Origin: Mesostigma viride
Lineage: Eukaryota; Streptophyta; Mesostigmatophyceae; Mesostigmatales; Mesostigmataceae
Reading direction: 5' to 3'
Assembly: GCA_009746045.1 (NCBI GenBank)
Contig: RPFO01000542.1
Coordinates: forward strand, 126,501-190,500
Length of the DNA: 64,000 nucleotides
Shown: in pieces, positions 53,201-64,000 of the stretch
Layout of the letters: each line of letters opens with the position of its first letter
Position numbering within the stretch: position 1 is the first letter of the stretch
Notes under the pieces: model-generated
The model's input: the letters and a program-made list of their open reading frames with translations, nothing else
What the model was told of the DNA's origin: nothing
Database searches by the model: none
Position numbers and translations under genes: made by a program

Positions 53201-53648
53201 CAGCAGGAACTGGCCAGAGTTGGCCCACATGGTGGAGCAGTTTCCCATGTGTGGACTCAAGGGCAAGGATGGCCTGAATGGGGATTGGTATAGCCTGTGA
53301 GGAACAGGGCTGAGAAGGAAAGGGGGCTTTGGATTGTGGTGTGAGGGGGGGATTCCAGGGTGGATGATGGGGGGGCTCCAGTCCAGTTCTGATGTTCCAG
53401 TCCAGAGTTCCAGGTTCCAGGATGCTGAATGGAAGACCTTGTATTATGAGATGTGTTTATCTGGATTTATAGTAGATAAGGTAGTGACTTGTCTGCTGTA
53501 GAAACCTGTGACTAGATGTTTATGAGATAGGAGGCCCTGTTTCCAGGGATGTAAAAACCCATCTGCTTTTCCCAAGAGATGGTGGATTTCTGTTCAATGT
53601 TCCTCTGCCTTCAAGAGTTGGCTATTGGACCTGGGAGGTCCAGTTTTG

Positions 53649-53659
53649 AGGGGGAGATA
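53649..53659 (+). promoter_or_regulatory. Polypurine tract
   Basis: GAGGGGGAGATA directly precedes the right LTR, as required for plus-strand DNA priming. Confidence 0.75.
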
Positions 53660-54438
53660 TGTAACAAGCAAAAATGACTTTGTTGTTACATCCTTTGTTT
53701 TGTGAATGTTTGGCTTTTATTTGAGGACTTTTGGATCAGTATTGAGAAAGTTATGAGGTTTCTAAGACGACGGTACTTGGAGCTGATACTTTGTCAACCA
53801 ACTGATAGGAACCCTCATTGGTCGTGGCCTGATCCACGTAGGGTTGTAGTTTGTTGGCTGATACTACTGATAGGAGCCCTCATTGGTCGTGGCCTGATCC
53901 ACGTGGGGTTGTAGTTTGTTAGTTGGTACTATTGAGTCTTAAATGCTCCTTTGGGACTTCAGTGCTTACGACAGATTTAGGATCTCATGGAAAGATTCTG
54001 CCAGGCTGTGTGTGGTGTTGTTCTGTTCTGTGTGACTAGGATGGATACGAAGATCTTGTATAGAATCCCATGGTTCTGATTGGTTCTCTTCAGGCTAAGG
54101 TTGGAGCAAGTTCGACAAGCACGTCGATATCAAGGACGTGGGGTCGCCATTGTTGCGACGTTGGTTTTGATTCACCATGGTATAATAAAGCTTGGCTTTG
54201 TTGTCCAATTCATAAGAGCCCCTTGGCTATAGACGTCCTTCAGTTCCACAGAGGTCGTCTACACACGAGCTTGTCTTTGTGTCTACAAGGGGTGTGATTC
54301 CCTAAATCACGTGCTGTGGAATTTCCATCTCAACGTTGCTCGGATACTTGAAGTTCTGCAACTCAAGAAAGCAACCCAGGTAACAGATCTTTCATATTGG
54401 ACTGTGGATGATGCTGATGATCATTTTTAGTCGTTACA
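53660..54438 (+). repeat. Right LTR
   Basis: 779 bp; by eye differs from the left LTR only at the ATGAAAAG/ATGGAAAG and TTCTATGTG/TTCTGTGTG positions. Confidence 0.9.
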
Positions 54439-54443
54439 CCTAC

Positions 54444-56193
54444 CAATCCCTAATCCCTTCTGTTAATGCCAAGGATGTTGGCACTAAAGATGCCATCCTT
54501 GTCCCCTGACCTGTACGACACCAGAATGCTTAAGTGTATTCATGCTGGCATTCGGAATGCGCATACTCAAAGTTGATGACACTGTCAATCATATAGCTGA
54601 CATTGCCGAGTATCAGGACTTGACGCTCAGGACCCCTGAACCACCCAAGAAGCCCCTCGCGATGCTCGCTTCTTCCTCCAATCAGTCATACCCTTCTTGA
54701 GGCTGCCATGCACGCTGCTGTGGCATATTCTTCAGGTTTGCAAGCAATAAAATACTACTTAATAGTACAGTTCATGTCAGAGCAAAAGATACACTTGACC
54801 AAATTATATATTTTACATATTTAAAGCAGAAAACCTAATCTATCAGCTTCTATCAATACCGACGACTAAACTTGGGCGTGCTAAACAGTCACCATGTTGC
54901 ATGCACGTACACCTCCGTTTGCACATGACACATTGACAAGGGTGTCTATTGACCAGCGATATCTAGCCGTTGCATCCATCATAACGCTGGCATCTGTACA
55001 ATATTCCCGTGCCGTCGGTGCTGCCAGCCGCCCCTGTGCCACATCATGTTGGGTGTCATTGTGGCATCAACTGTCGACGTCCAGACAAAAAGTCGGCGGC
55101 GGCCGATCGTGGCCCCAGATGAACGCGTGTGTGGTCATCAAGTCAGCACGCACTGGCTCCACCGGCTCCACCGGCCTGGCTCTATGCGAGGCTGGAGCAT
55201 AACTTTCCCGAGGTCCGGTGACATACATATAGCTCTGCTTCTTCCAGGCTTCTGGCGTGCGCTGGTTACCTTATCGGTATATAGCACACCGGGGCCTTGG
55301 TTACCTTATCGATAGATAGCACACCGGGGCCTTGGTTACCTTATCAATAGATAGCACACCGGGGCCTTGGTTACCTTATCGATAGATAGCACACCGGGGC
55401 CTTGGTTACCTTATCGATAGATAGCACACCGGGGCCTTGGTTTCCCTCTAGCTCCCCCTTAACCCTCATCCCCACCATTCTGCCTACAGTTTTACTAGGC
55501 AATCACTTCCTTTTAGTACGCTATGTTTGTATGAACATACTATTACTTGACATCTACTATCAAGTGAGACAACTCAAGCCCTCATATCTACAGCCCCCAT
55601 TTGATTCAAAGTCTGGATCTCATCGGTAGCTAGGTGCCTACCTGGGCTCTTCTCCTTCTCTTGACATATTTCTCCTGCATGTGGGCTATGGGGGGGGCGG
55701 GGCCCGGTGATTGCAGGGTGGAGGAGGTGGGGTTGGGACAGAGCAATGGGACCTGTGGGGTGGGGATACAGGGCTGTGCAGGTGGATCAGGGAGTAGGCT
55801 GGCGAGCTGGTAGATGGGCGGGGAGGGGGGGGGGGGGGGGGGGAGGGAGGAAGAGGTGAAGTAATAAGGGAAGGGGGAGACTGGCCACAACTTCTACCTA
55901 ATGCACGACACAATATAGATATCATTGCACCTGGCAATCTCGTAGTCAATTTTGTCATGCTTTGTGTAAAGTCTTGCCTATTGTGACCATCTCTGTGGGT
56001 ACATGTTAGCCAACCAAACTACCTTTGATCCAACAAATGAGAATGTATGGCCCTATCCATGGCTCATCGGGTAGCCCCTGAACCACCACACGCTCTGACC
56101 AACCTGAAGAATCGATTTTAGTTGCTTTTTTTGTCCGCAAATAATGGTATAGACACGTCATGGTCTCTCTCAATGTAACTCTCTTTTGTTAGC
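54444..56193. other. No gene recognised; contains a minisatellite and a G run
   Basis: Apart from the 35-bp repeat at 55264-55443 and a (G)n tract near 55826-55843, nothing identifiable. Confidence 0.4.
55264..55443 (+). repeat. 35-bp minisatellite, 5 units
   Basis: Unit GGTTACCTTATCGATAGATA plus GCACACCGGGGCCTT at 55264, 55299, 55334, 55369 and 55404, with a partial sixth. Confidence 0.9.
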
Positions 56194-56197
56194 ACAG

Positions 56198-56545
56198 TTG
56201 GGCAGCTCCTAGCCGTCCCAGAGCCATTGAACTACTTCATCGACGATGGCCACTCCTTGGACGACCAGCTGGCGCACCTGGAGGGCATATCCAGAACGGG
56301 ACTGACAAACGCAGCATCTACCGTGGCCGTCCATACAAGGACAGGCAGCTGCCGCGCACCGTTGTGGTCACCGTGGACGTATGGCGGGAGACGCCGGTGT
56401 TTCAGAGGGATAGCGCGGTCGCCTATTTGCGCCAGTTGCTCACGACCGCCGAGGGCAAGGGCAAGCTCACGCACCTAGCTACTTGAAAAGCTTTGCGCCG
56501 GAGTTCTGCTGCGAGCTCCGGCGAGTGAACGCGGTCAAGGACGCG
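56198..56545 (+). other. Exon-like segment, unrecognised, degenerate
   Basis: Follows a T-rich tract and CACAG, and precedes GCG|GTGAGC. The best frame in its middle reads RTVVVTVDVWRETPVFQRDSAVAYL and its end LKSFAPEFCCELRRVNAVKDA, but frames change at least twice. It may be a decayed exon of a host gene or an element. The two segments here and at 56722-56913 could belong together. Confidence 0.3.
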
Positions 56546-56721
56546 GTGAGCCTTTAGTGCGCGCTGGAGCTCGGGGTAGCTTGCAGTGACTGAAACATGC
56601 ATGGGCGGATCCCTGTGATGAAGGGGAACGGCGAGACACCTCCGCGTCCCACCTCAGCTCCCCTTCCCCATCCCCGGATATTCTCCACAATCGTCATAAT
56701 GATACTCTCAGGGTTCTCAAG

Positions 56722-56913
56722 GTGAAGGATTTGGGCAACGGCATCAGCCATGATGCAGTGTGGTACAAGAGGACAACCTGGACCGTGAGACCACTACAGC
56801 TGCAGCGAGACATCCAGCAGCTCATTGCCCGTCAGGACTTTTTGTACAAGTTGGTGGAGGACATGGGGGTGCCGGGCATCCCGGTGCGGCACACTGCATA
56901 CGAGCGTCTGCAG
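56722..56913 (+). other. Exon-like segment, unrecognised
   Basis: Frame KDLGNGISHDAVWYKRTTWT ... LQLQRDIQQLIARQDFLYKLVEDMG, ending CTGCAG|GTAGCA. Helical composition, no family recognised. Confidence 0.3.
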
Positions 56914-56981
56914 GTAGCAGCGAAAACATGAATGAGATCATGGACTTTTTCTTCGGGCAGAGTGCATCAGACCCTGACTGA

Positions 56982-57718
56982 GTGCCGTGGCTGGACCTGT
57001 GTTCAGATTATGTGTTTTATTCAGTAGTTTCAAGGATTGATGTTCCTTGTTAGGACACCCGTGGTAGCTCTTGCCAGCTAATATGTGTTCATGTGCTGGC
57101 ACAACTTGAAAAGTAGTTTGTTTCCTTTTTCTTTGCTTTAAACTGCTGTGTTTTTTTCTATTTGAAATGATTGGCAGTAATCCGGACTACCATCGTAATC
57201 TGGGCCTCGGGAAGCACCCCCAAACTTTATTTGGACTGCTGCAATCGACAGATCTCCGTAAGATGATCCTTGATCTTGCCTTGTAACTCAAAAGTCGGTT
57301 TCCGTTTTAGTGATAGTAGGGCTACAAGAAAGGTGAATTAATTTGGCTGCATGCTGTCCCCTAGCTTAGTAGCAAACTGTAATTAAATTTTTTTTAAAAA
57401 AAATTGCAAATGGGCCAAAGTTAAGACTGGGCAAGTAGGACACGGGGGGGTCCAACACCAACTTTGAGTAGCGCATTCGATAGATGTCGATGAGCACTCT
57501 CTGAATCCGCTGTTTGCATGCCAGAAATGGTCCAAATCCGAAAGGCAGGGATCAAGAACTGATATTTACACCCTGCCAAAAGACGAACGATTTGCACGAT
57601 TTGAAAGCTCGTTTAGATAGCCTCCTTACTCGTCTGTATGCACGTAGGCCTCACGGGCGCAACCACCTTCACGTGCGTGTTTCTCAGACCACGCCCACGG
57701 CAACGTGGCTCTTAGGGA
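56982..57718. other. No gene recognised
   Basis: Non-coding, with a T/A run near 57385-57405. A frame at 57514-57753 has a possible decayed pol segment (FTPCQKTNDLHDLKARLDSLL) leading into the Penelope-like RT but is too broken to assign. Confidence 0.35.
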
Positions 57719-58110
57719 TTGCGGCAGGTGCTGATAGTGCGGGATGCTTATAATTATATTATCACGAAGGCTGACCTTGTTCATTGGATCTCCTATCTTG
57801 TTGATAACACCTTCATTTGTTTTTCGGGCAATGTATACCAACAAGCTATTGGCATCCCCATGGGCACTAACTGTGCCGGGCTCCTTGCAAACCCGTCTAT
57901 CGATACACTTATGAGCTTGCATTCATGGAGAATCTCATTGCCTCAAATGATGATGTTCTCATCATGCGTTTTATCCACACATGTCGATACATCGATGATG
58001 TCATTGCTTTCGACAATCCTGATTTCGCAACCCATTTGTATATCACAGCTGGTCTGCCTGGCATCTACCCGCAAAGGTCCCTCACGTTAAAGCTCACGTC
58101 GGAGGATTAA
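57719..58110 (+). pseudogene. Penelope-like element reverse transcriptase fragment
   Basis: Frame from 57719 gives FSGNVYQQAIGIPMGTNCAGLLAN, the Q-x-x-G-x-P-M-G-x-x-x-x-P-x-x-A-N motif B of Penelope-like RTs; after an indel near 57905 the next frame gives MENLIASNDDVLIMRFIHTC and RYIDDVIAFDNPDF (catalytic Y-I-D-D), then IYPQRSLTLKLTSED. The fragment lacks the GIY-YIG endonuclease end and both flanking repeats. Confidence 0.75.
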
Positions 58111-58448
58111 AAATTAAATTATAACATGCCTCCGTTGGGAGATCATGTAGCACATATTCCTTGATGGATGGGTGGAGTGGAGGAAGCCGCGTAATCGAAC
58201 TAACCTAACTCTAAGCTATCAAGTCTTGAAAATCCTAACTACGCTACTCATCAAAACGCCTCCTCCTCTTGGGGGGAGGTGGCTTGCCCACAGGGGCTGG
58301 CGTGTGAGCCTTGACAATCTTCTGCCACCGCGTCTTGTAATTCTGCATGGCAGTCCAAAAAGGGAGAGGGAGTGAATGCGGTGTTCAAACTGGGCTGGGA
58401 CCACTAGGTCGGCCAGCAACATCTGGGTGTAGTTCGAGGCATGTTTTC

Positions 58449-59360
58449 CTAGGTACCCTTTAAGGAATGTCCTTGGGGCCGGCCAGGCCAGGTCAAAATA
58501 TGCCGCCCTGGTTGGCCAAGCCGATGGGGGCCGGCCAGACCGGCAAGGGCGGTGTCGACCTGGCTGGTGCGAGCAAGATGTCCTACAAATGCTATCTTAC
58601 GCTGCCTAAGCTCGTCCGAAATACGAGGCATGCCCTGATACAAAGACTCTAATGACCTACGCTTGGAAAACCCTACGTTCAGGACCTGTCGGAGCATCCT
58701 GTAAACCGTGCCATCTAGCTTAGCTGCCAGTGTTTCCGTGAGTGTCCACGCCTCGGCGCCATACGTGAGCACCGTGAGGACCAGGACCTTGAAGAGCATG
58801 CGCTTGCGGTGCTCGCCGGCCCAGGCCCTTCGAGCGCCAGTAGGTGTTGAGCGAACGGAGCCTGGCCCAGGCCAGGCCGATGCGGATGTCCACATCGCCG
58901 GCGGTGTCAGGGAGCATGCTCCCCTACAGTTTGAAGCGATCGCGGAACGGGACCTCCGTCCCGTCGAGCAGGCGCGGCAGCGGTGGGCGACTGGAGGCCC
59001 CAATCACCATTGCCTCAGCCGTTTTGACACTAATCTCCAACCCCACCGCCCTCGCCTCCAGGCCCAGGCAGTCCAGCCAGGTCTGAATGTGCTCGGGGCG
59101 CGCGATGAGGGTGGTGCGTGGGCTAGTAAATTCTGCTTGTTAGTCGGCCCCCCTTCTCCAAGCTCGTTCGTGATCGCTAGGCCAGGGGCACGGCCTGCAA
59201 TGCTAGCAAAGCGAGCACGTGCCTGGCGCATAACATAATCCACTACAATAATATACAGGTACGGCGATAGGACACAACCCTGCCAGACGCCGGTCTGCAG
59301 TGGGCATGGCGGGGTAAAGCCGTGTTGAGTCCATCTGCCTCCATATTACAGACAAACCAG
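58449..59360 (-). pseudogene. LINE reverse transcriptase fragment (RTE/CR1-type C-terminus)
   Basis: Minus strand, three frames: about 59330-59210 reads LQTGVWQGCVLSPYLYIIVVDYVM (RT motif B), about 59080-58930 LEISVKTAEAMVIGAS (after motif C), and 58830-58449 KVLVLTVLTYGAEAWTLTETLAAKLDG, YRMLRQVLNVGF, QRKIAFVGHLAR, the typical post-RT tail. The Y-x-D-D box itself is lost in a 59110-59210 stretch. Several frameshifts make it non-functional. Confidence 0.75.
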
Positions 59361-60305
59361 CAGGCTGCTCGGGTGTGAGCCCGTCTCGTCTAGGGTAGCA
59401 CATGTCCATGCCTAGTCTATCACGGTGAGTCCACGGGCTAGAAGCTCGATAGCTAGATCCATCCATCCCATTTGATGTCCATCCCACTGATTGCCCAGGG
59501 CATGTGCTCACGTGACGCAGTCTACTTGCAAATTAATGAATTAATAAACAATCGCGGTTACCCAGAAATCCGAAGCCAGCTGTTGGCAGCCCGTGGGTCC
59601 CTGATCACTGGCCGGCCTGGGAGAGATGACAGACACCAGTACGAAGAAGTTCCCCCACGAACTTCTTAGGCAGCGGCTCTAGGCATCACAAGCCTCACCT
59701 CCCTAGGCCTCATCATGTCTTATTTCTATCACAAAGTCTCATAAGACTTCCATGCTCAAGAAACTGGACCAAATTGCGCCAGCCATCACCTTGGCACTTC
59801 TGCAGCCGCTAGGGTTTCCCTACCATTAATTACGTGTTTCCCTAACAGCCACAAGACCGACAGATTCGCCTTATGTAAACAATTCCAGATGTGCCACTTT
59901 ATATACAATAGGTCTCACATTCCAATATCCCGGGATGGGTTGCATGCCCTCCTGGGGTTTGCAAAGCCATCGTGGTTTACGTGGCGGGTGGTGCACACCG
60001 GCCACCCATGAGGGCCATGGTATCAGCGCGCCTTGTCTCACTGGCAATGAAGTCAAAGAGCTCGCAGACTTGGCCTTGCATCACGGACCTACTCCCCTGG
60101 ACCCTTTTGGAGGTTGTTTCGCCAAGAAATAAGGGGCCGTGGACCTCCCATTGTTGTAGACGCGGTCACTGTGGTAACCTCCCACGTGGTTACTCTAGTC
60201 TATAATCACATTATGTGATCTTACATGACCCCTCCACGCACTGGTCGATCAAGGGTAGGCCACTACACAACCCCTCCACCCACTGGTCAATAAGATAGTC
60301 CACCA
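59361..60305. other. No gene recognised
   Basis: Mixed spacer; 60210-60305 contains partial copies of the exon-like sequence that follows (ACCCACTGGTCRATMAGATA words). Confidence 0.4.
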
Positions 60306-60432
60306 TCACATGTTCTTATACAAACCCTCCTCCACCCACTGGTCGATCAGATAGTCCACCATCTCGGCCAACGGTATGCTGTGCGCGTACGGCCGGTTGA
60401 GGGCCAGCGCCTCCTCATATGGCACGACCACC
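60306..60432 (-). other. Exon-like segment, terminal exon of an unknown gene
   Basis: Minus strand: acceptor TTGGTTGCCGCAG then 42 codons, VVVPYEEALALNRPYAHS ... LAEMVDYLIDQWVEEGLYKNM, and a stop. No indel. The MVDYLIDQWVE part is repeated, degraded, at least twice downstream on that strand (60210-60305), so the exon end was tandemly duplicated. I do not recognise the protein. Confidence 0.35.
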
Positions 60433-60916
60433 CTGCGGCAACCAACAGTGACAGGTAGAAAGTACAGGCATACATTGTCCACCGCAAACGTTACAAGAGG
60501 GCAAACATCCCAACATGTTGATGAGTGATCATTATGCCATTACTTGAGACGACCACGCTGCAGAATTCTTTTGAACTTTTTTCTTTTGTTTTTTTTGCAG
60601 TGACGGTGACAGGTGATGGTAGACAAGAAGAATGCATGGCAGGGCAACCAACACGTGACCAGTACGTTACAAAGTGATAGTTATGGCATTAGATGAGACG
60701 GCCACGCTGCGGCGCACGTGGGTGACAGGAGACAGGACCGGCAGACAACGTACAACAGCAGACATTGATAAAAATGAGAGGGCAATCACCCGATGACCAA
60801 GGCCTTATTTAAGTGGTATGCAATTGGATGAGAAGACCACGCCGCCCCCATGCGGGTGGTGCCAGACAAAAGACAGTAGCCAGCGTGACAGCAGGCAGCA
60901 TCGCAGCAAGCAGCAG

Positions 60917-61116
60917 ACAGGCGGCAGGCGGCAGGCGGCAGGCGGCAGGCGGCAGGCGGCAGGCGGCAGGCGGCAGGCGGCAGGCGGCAGGCGGCAGGCG
61001 GCAGGCGGCAGGCGGCAGGCGGCAGGCGGCAGGCGGCAGGCGGCAGGCGGCAGGCGGCAGGCGGCAGGCGGCAGGCGGCAGGCGGCAGGCGGCAGGCGGC
61101 AGGCGGCAGGCGGCAG
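60917..61116 (+). repeat. (GGCGGCA)n heptanucleotide array, ~28 units
   Basis: Uninterrupted 7-bp repeat; long open frames on both strands (AAGGRRQ, PPAACRL) are artefacts. Confidence 0.95.
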
Positions 61117-61157
61117 GTGGCGCAAAGGGCACTCAGCGGATGGCCAATATTGAACAT

Positions 61158-61362
61158 AAAGAGTAAATAACATGCCATGTAGTGAGAGTAAATAACATGC
61201 CATGTAGTGAGAGTAAATAACATGCCATGTAGTGAGAGTAAATAACATGCCATGTAGTGAGAGTAAATAACATGCCATGTAGTGAGAGTAAATAACATGC
61301 CATGTAGTGAGAGTAAATAACATGCCATGTAGTGAGAGTAAATAACATGCCATGTAGTGAGA
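61158..61362 (+). repeat. 25-bp minisatellite, ~8 units
   Basis: Unit GAGTAAATAACATGCCATGT plus AGTGA, perfect over most units; partial copies continue to about 61405. Confidence 0.95.
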
Positions 61363-61562
61363 TGACCAGTGCAAGCATGAGAGATGACCATGTAGTGAGA
61401 TGACCAGTGCAAGCAAGCTAGCAAGCGAGCGGCTGGTGAGCTCTGCCAGCGAAAAACAACGCATATGAATCCACACACCTATGTTCGTAGATCCCACATA
61501 TAGGAACACACACAAGCACTTGCATGTACGCACGCACGCGCGCGCACACACACACACACAAA

Positions 61563-62335
61563 AGAAGAGAAGAGAAGAGAAAAGAAAAGAACAGAACAGA
61601 ACAGAACAGAACAGAACAGAACAGAACAGAACAGAACAGAACAGAACAGAACAGAACAGAACAGAACAGAACAGAACAGAACAGAACAGAACAGAACAGA
61701 ACAGAACAGGGCAGGGCAGGGCAGGGCAGGGCAGGGCAGGGCAGGGCAGGGCAGGGCAGGGCAGGGCAGGGCAGGGCAGGGCAGGGCAGGGCAGGGCAGG
61801 GCAGGGCAGGGCAGGGCAGGGCAGGGCAGGGCAGGGCAGGGCAGGGCAGGGCAGGGCAGGGCAGGGCAGGGCAGGGCAGGGCAGGGCAGGGCAGGGCAGG
61901 GCAGGGCAGGGCAGGGCAGGGCAGGGCAGGGCAGGGCAGGGCAGGGCAGGGCAGGGCAGGGCAGGGCAGGGCAGGGCAGGGCAGGGCAGGGCAGGGCAGG
62001 GCAGGGCAGGGCAGGGCAGGGCAGGGCAGGGCAGGGCAGGGCAGGGCAGGGCAGGGCAGGGCAGGGCAGGGCAGGGCAGGGCAGGGCAGGGCAGGGCAGG
62101 GCAGGGCAGGGCAGGGCAGGGCAGGGCAGGGCAGGGCAGGGCAGGGCAGGGCAGGGCAGGGCAGGGCAGGGCAGGGCAGGGCAGGGCAGGGCAGGGCAGG
62201 GCAGGGCAGGGCAGGGCAGGGCAGGGCAGGGCAGGGCAGGGCAGGACAGAACAGAAGAGAACAGAACAGAACAGAACAGAAAAGAAAAGAAAAGAAAAGA
62301 AAAGAAAAGAAAAGAAAAGAAAAGAAAAGAAAAAA
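61563..62335 (+). repeat. Pentanucleotide mega-array: (ACAGA)n-(GGGCA)n-(AGAAA)n
   Basis: AGAGA/AAAGA lead-in, about 24 ACAGA units (61588-61708), about 108 GGGCA units (61708-62246), a short ACAGA stretch, then AAAGA units to 62335. All units are 5 bp and change by single substitutions, so one expanding array has diversified at its edges. Open frames here (GQGRA, LPCPA) are artefacts. Confidence 0.95.
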
Positions 62336-64000
62336 GGAAAGGAAAGGGAAAAAAAGAGAAAAAAGAAATGCCAACCCAAGAACGATGCTACTGGGTGTGA
62401 AATTGAGGACACAAGCACACATGACAACAAAAAAACAACACGTACCCGAGAACAACCAAGCAAGCAAGAAAACAGTTGGTGACCTGTGCCAGCCAAAAAT
62501 GACACCTACCCAAGGACAGGGCTAGCAAGAAAACCATTGGTGACCTATGCCCGCCAAAAACAACACGTACCCGAGGACGGGGCTAGCGGGCGATGGCAGC
62601 CCCCGCCCCGACGCCAGCGCTGCGGCCGCCGCGTCGCGTGCGGGTTGGCACCATGCGGCGCGCTGCTGATGCCAGCGCAGTAAACCTGTGGGTGGCACGA
62701 CAGCCAAATCACAGCAACAACCACAACAACAGCAAGAACCAGAATCACAGCAACAACCACAACGGCAATAACAACCACAACAAACGGCATAAATGATGGC
62801 ATTAGTGTTGGTGCCAGCACAGCAGGACCATGCCCATGGGTGGGTGAACCATCACGACAACCACCGCAACAACAATGGTGACTTCAATCATTGGTGCCAG
62901 CGTAGCTGGCCCGCTTGGGCACACTGCCCGCTTGTGTGGGCGGATACAGGAACGCAGTATACACCTCATTGACTTAAATGTAACGATGCCGACGCAGAGA
63001 ATGAAGGTACCCAGTGGGGGGGGGGGCAAGGCAGTCCACTTGTCAAGAAATGAAACACTTCTCAATGTCAGGATGAGCTGAAACGCCGAGGCAGGTATCT
63101 GTAGTATTGTGATAAATATAGGAATCAGTACTACGACAATCTGAGTCTGTATCAATCCCGCTGCTGGCTTGATCTCACTGTTGACTGCTATCGGGGATAA
63201 AAACATTAAGTGCTCAAGGATGCAAATGTTAAAGATGCGCACGTGAGAACTGAAGCCATGAGAATGAGGACGACAACGATGACAGTCGTAACAGCAGCAC
63301 TAATGATATTGATCATAGCCGCTGTATCATGAATCATTCCTAATCAAAACATAATACTGTGTCAAAGCCAGGATGGACAACCCCTTGGGTCAGGGTCTCC
63401 ATCAACGCTTGGGATGACACGAAGCAACAATGCAAAAGGTTTACGACACGGCTGAGCTTACAACAAGCGGCACCCACACGATCCAGAAACAAAGGCAAAA
63501 AAAAAAAGGGCAAGGGTTTTGGTGCAAGGGCTCATGGTTGTCAATGCAACAAGTCTTAAACAATGCAGAAGTTCTTACAAGAAAAATGACAATGGAACAA
63601 TATTGATTGAAAAAAGCTACGACGGGATATAGTGGGTTTCGCCACAAAATCTTGAAGTGGGTGCGCCAGAAAACCTTCAGCGCAATAAAACAAAAAATCG
63701 ATATGCATATACGCAGCAAGGCACAAACGAAAAAGGGTCTTCAGGTTGCTCCTAGGTCCGCTGGGGCTTCCACTACCATGGGAAGCAATACTACTGATTG
63801 TAATGTTATGTTCCATGTTGACCTTGATTTCTATACGACATGTTAGGGCATACCCTATCCTTAGACCTGCAGCGAACTACCGAACCATGTTACGCCACTG
63901 GCATTCCAACAAACGCTCACGTAACGCTGTTACGTGTTAATTAATTCATTAATTCCAACAAACGACTGTCGCTGTGACTGACTGCCACCAGGCCGGGAAA
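62336..64000. other. No gene recognised; short direct repeats
   Basis: 62380-62585 has two to three diverged copies of a ~70-bp unit (AAGCAAGAAAACAGTTGGTG / CAAGAAAACCATTGGTGACC with CGCCAAAAACAACACGTACC). 62700-62790 is a CAACAACCACAA-rich stretch. 63027-63038 is a G run. No coding signal found. Confidence 0.4.

Larger units (their letters stand above)
48347..54438 (+). mobile_element. LTR retrotransposon without functional gag-pol
   Basis: A complete 6,092-bp element: 779-bp LTRs at 48347-49125 and 53660-54438 (TGTAACAAGC...GTTACA, short terminal inversion TGTAAC/GTTACA), 5-bp target duplicate CCTAC (48342-48346; 54439-54443), primer-binding site and polypurine tract in place. The 4.5-kb interior has only remnants of pol. 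LTRs differ at about two positions, so insertion was recent although the coding part is decayed; it must have been mobilised in trans. Confidence 0.9.

Noticed and set aside
60805-62525. Open frames of 333-566 codons with PALPC, GQGRA or LPPAACR repeats
   Set aside because: Simple-repeat artefacts of the heptanucleotide, 25-bp and pentanucleotide arrays.

Overview
The window is eukaryotic nuclear DNA and is dominated by nested transposable elements and satellite arrays. I see no bacterial gene organisation. There are GT-AG introns, Ty3/gypsy, L1-like, R2-like and Penelope-like remnants, and megabase-genome style minisatellites. The mixture fits a large, repeat-rich green-lineage genome (a charophyte or other green alga is my guess), but nothing here fixes the species. 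No housekeeping gene was recognised.

Left part (1-5.9 kb): a decayed Ty3/gypsy reverse transcriptase on the minus strand, split by a 5'-truncated non-LTR element with a 15-bp target-site duplication; a 172-180 bp tandem repeat; and a second gypsy protease/RT fragment. That protease fragment and a gag gene at 27.6-29.5 kb lie on the same strand and are the two halves of one gypsy element. Between them sits a 21,664-bp segment (5885-27548) bounded by 21-bp terminal inverted repeats and a 4-bp duplication, which I read as a giant DNA transposon. It carries a minus-strand, intron-containing DDE-type transposase-like gene (7.4-10.8 kb) and a plus-strand gene of at least 12 exons (17.8-27.3 kb) of unknown function. 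It also carries long 36-bp and 30-bp satellites and a dispersed palindromic motif (core CTGCAG) that I find repeatedly inside this segment and not outside it.

Right part (27.6-64 kb): two smaller TIR elements (30.5-31.2 kb; 31.3-34.5 kb with TA target). An L1-like ORF2 on the minus strand (35.7-44.4 kb) is interrupted twice: by a rearranged LTR-type element with an integrase ending in a PHD finger, and by a compound palindrome. Next come an ORF1-only 'half-LINE' with an intact ORF and target-site duplications (44.9-46.9 kb), a complete-looking LTR element with almost identical LTRs but no functional gag-pol (48.3-54.4 kb), Penelope-like and other LINE fragments (57.7-59.4 kb), and simple-repeat arrays including about 540 bp of pentanucleotide GGGCA (61.7-62.2 kb).

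The most unusual objects are two elements, at 16843-17724 and 42928-43963, with different sequences but the same plan: palindrome - spacer - palindrome - inverted spacer - palindrome. In one all three palindromes are 206 bp and both spacers 132 bp; in the other 214 and 197 bp. Both start AGTTA, end TAACT, have 5-bp target duplications, contain smaller nested hairpins with a shared AACCAC loop, and hold a tRNA T-arm/B-box-like sequence in the spacer. I know of no described transposon class with this plan.
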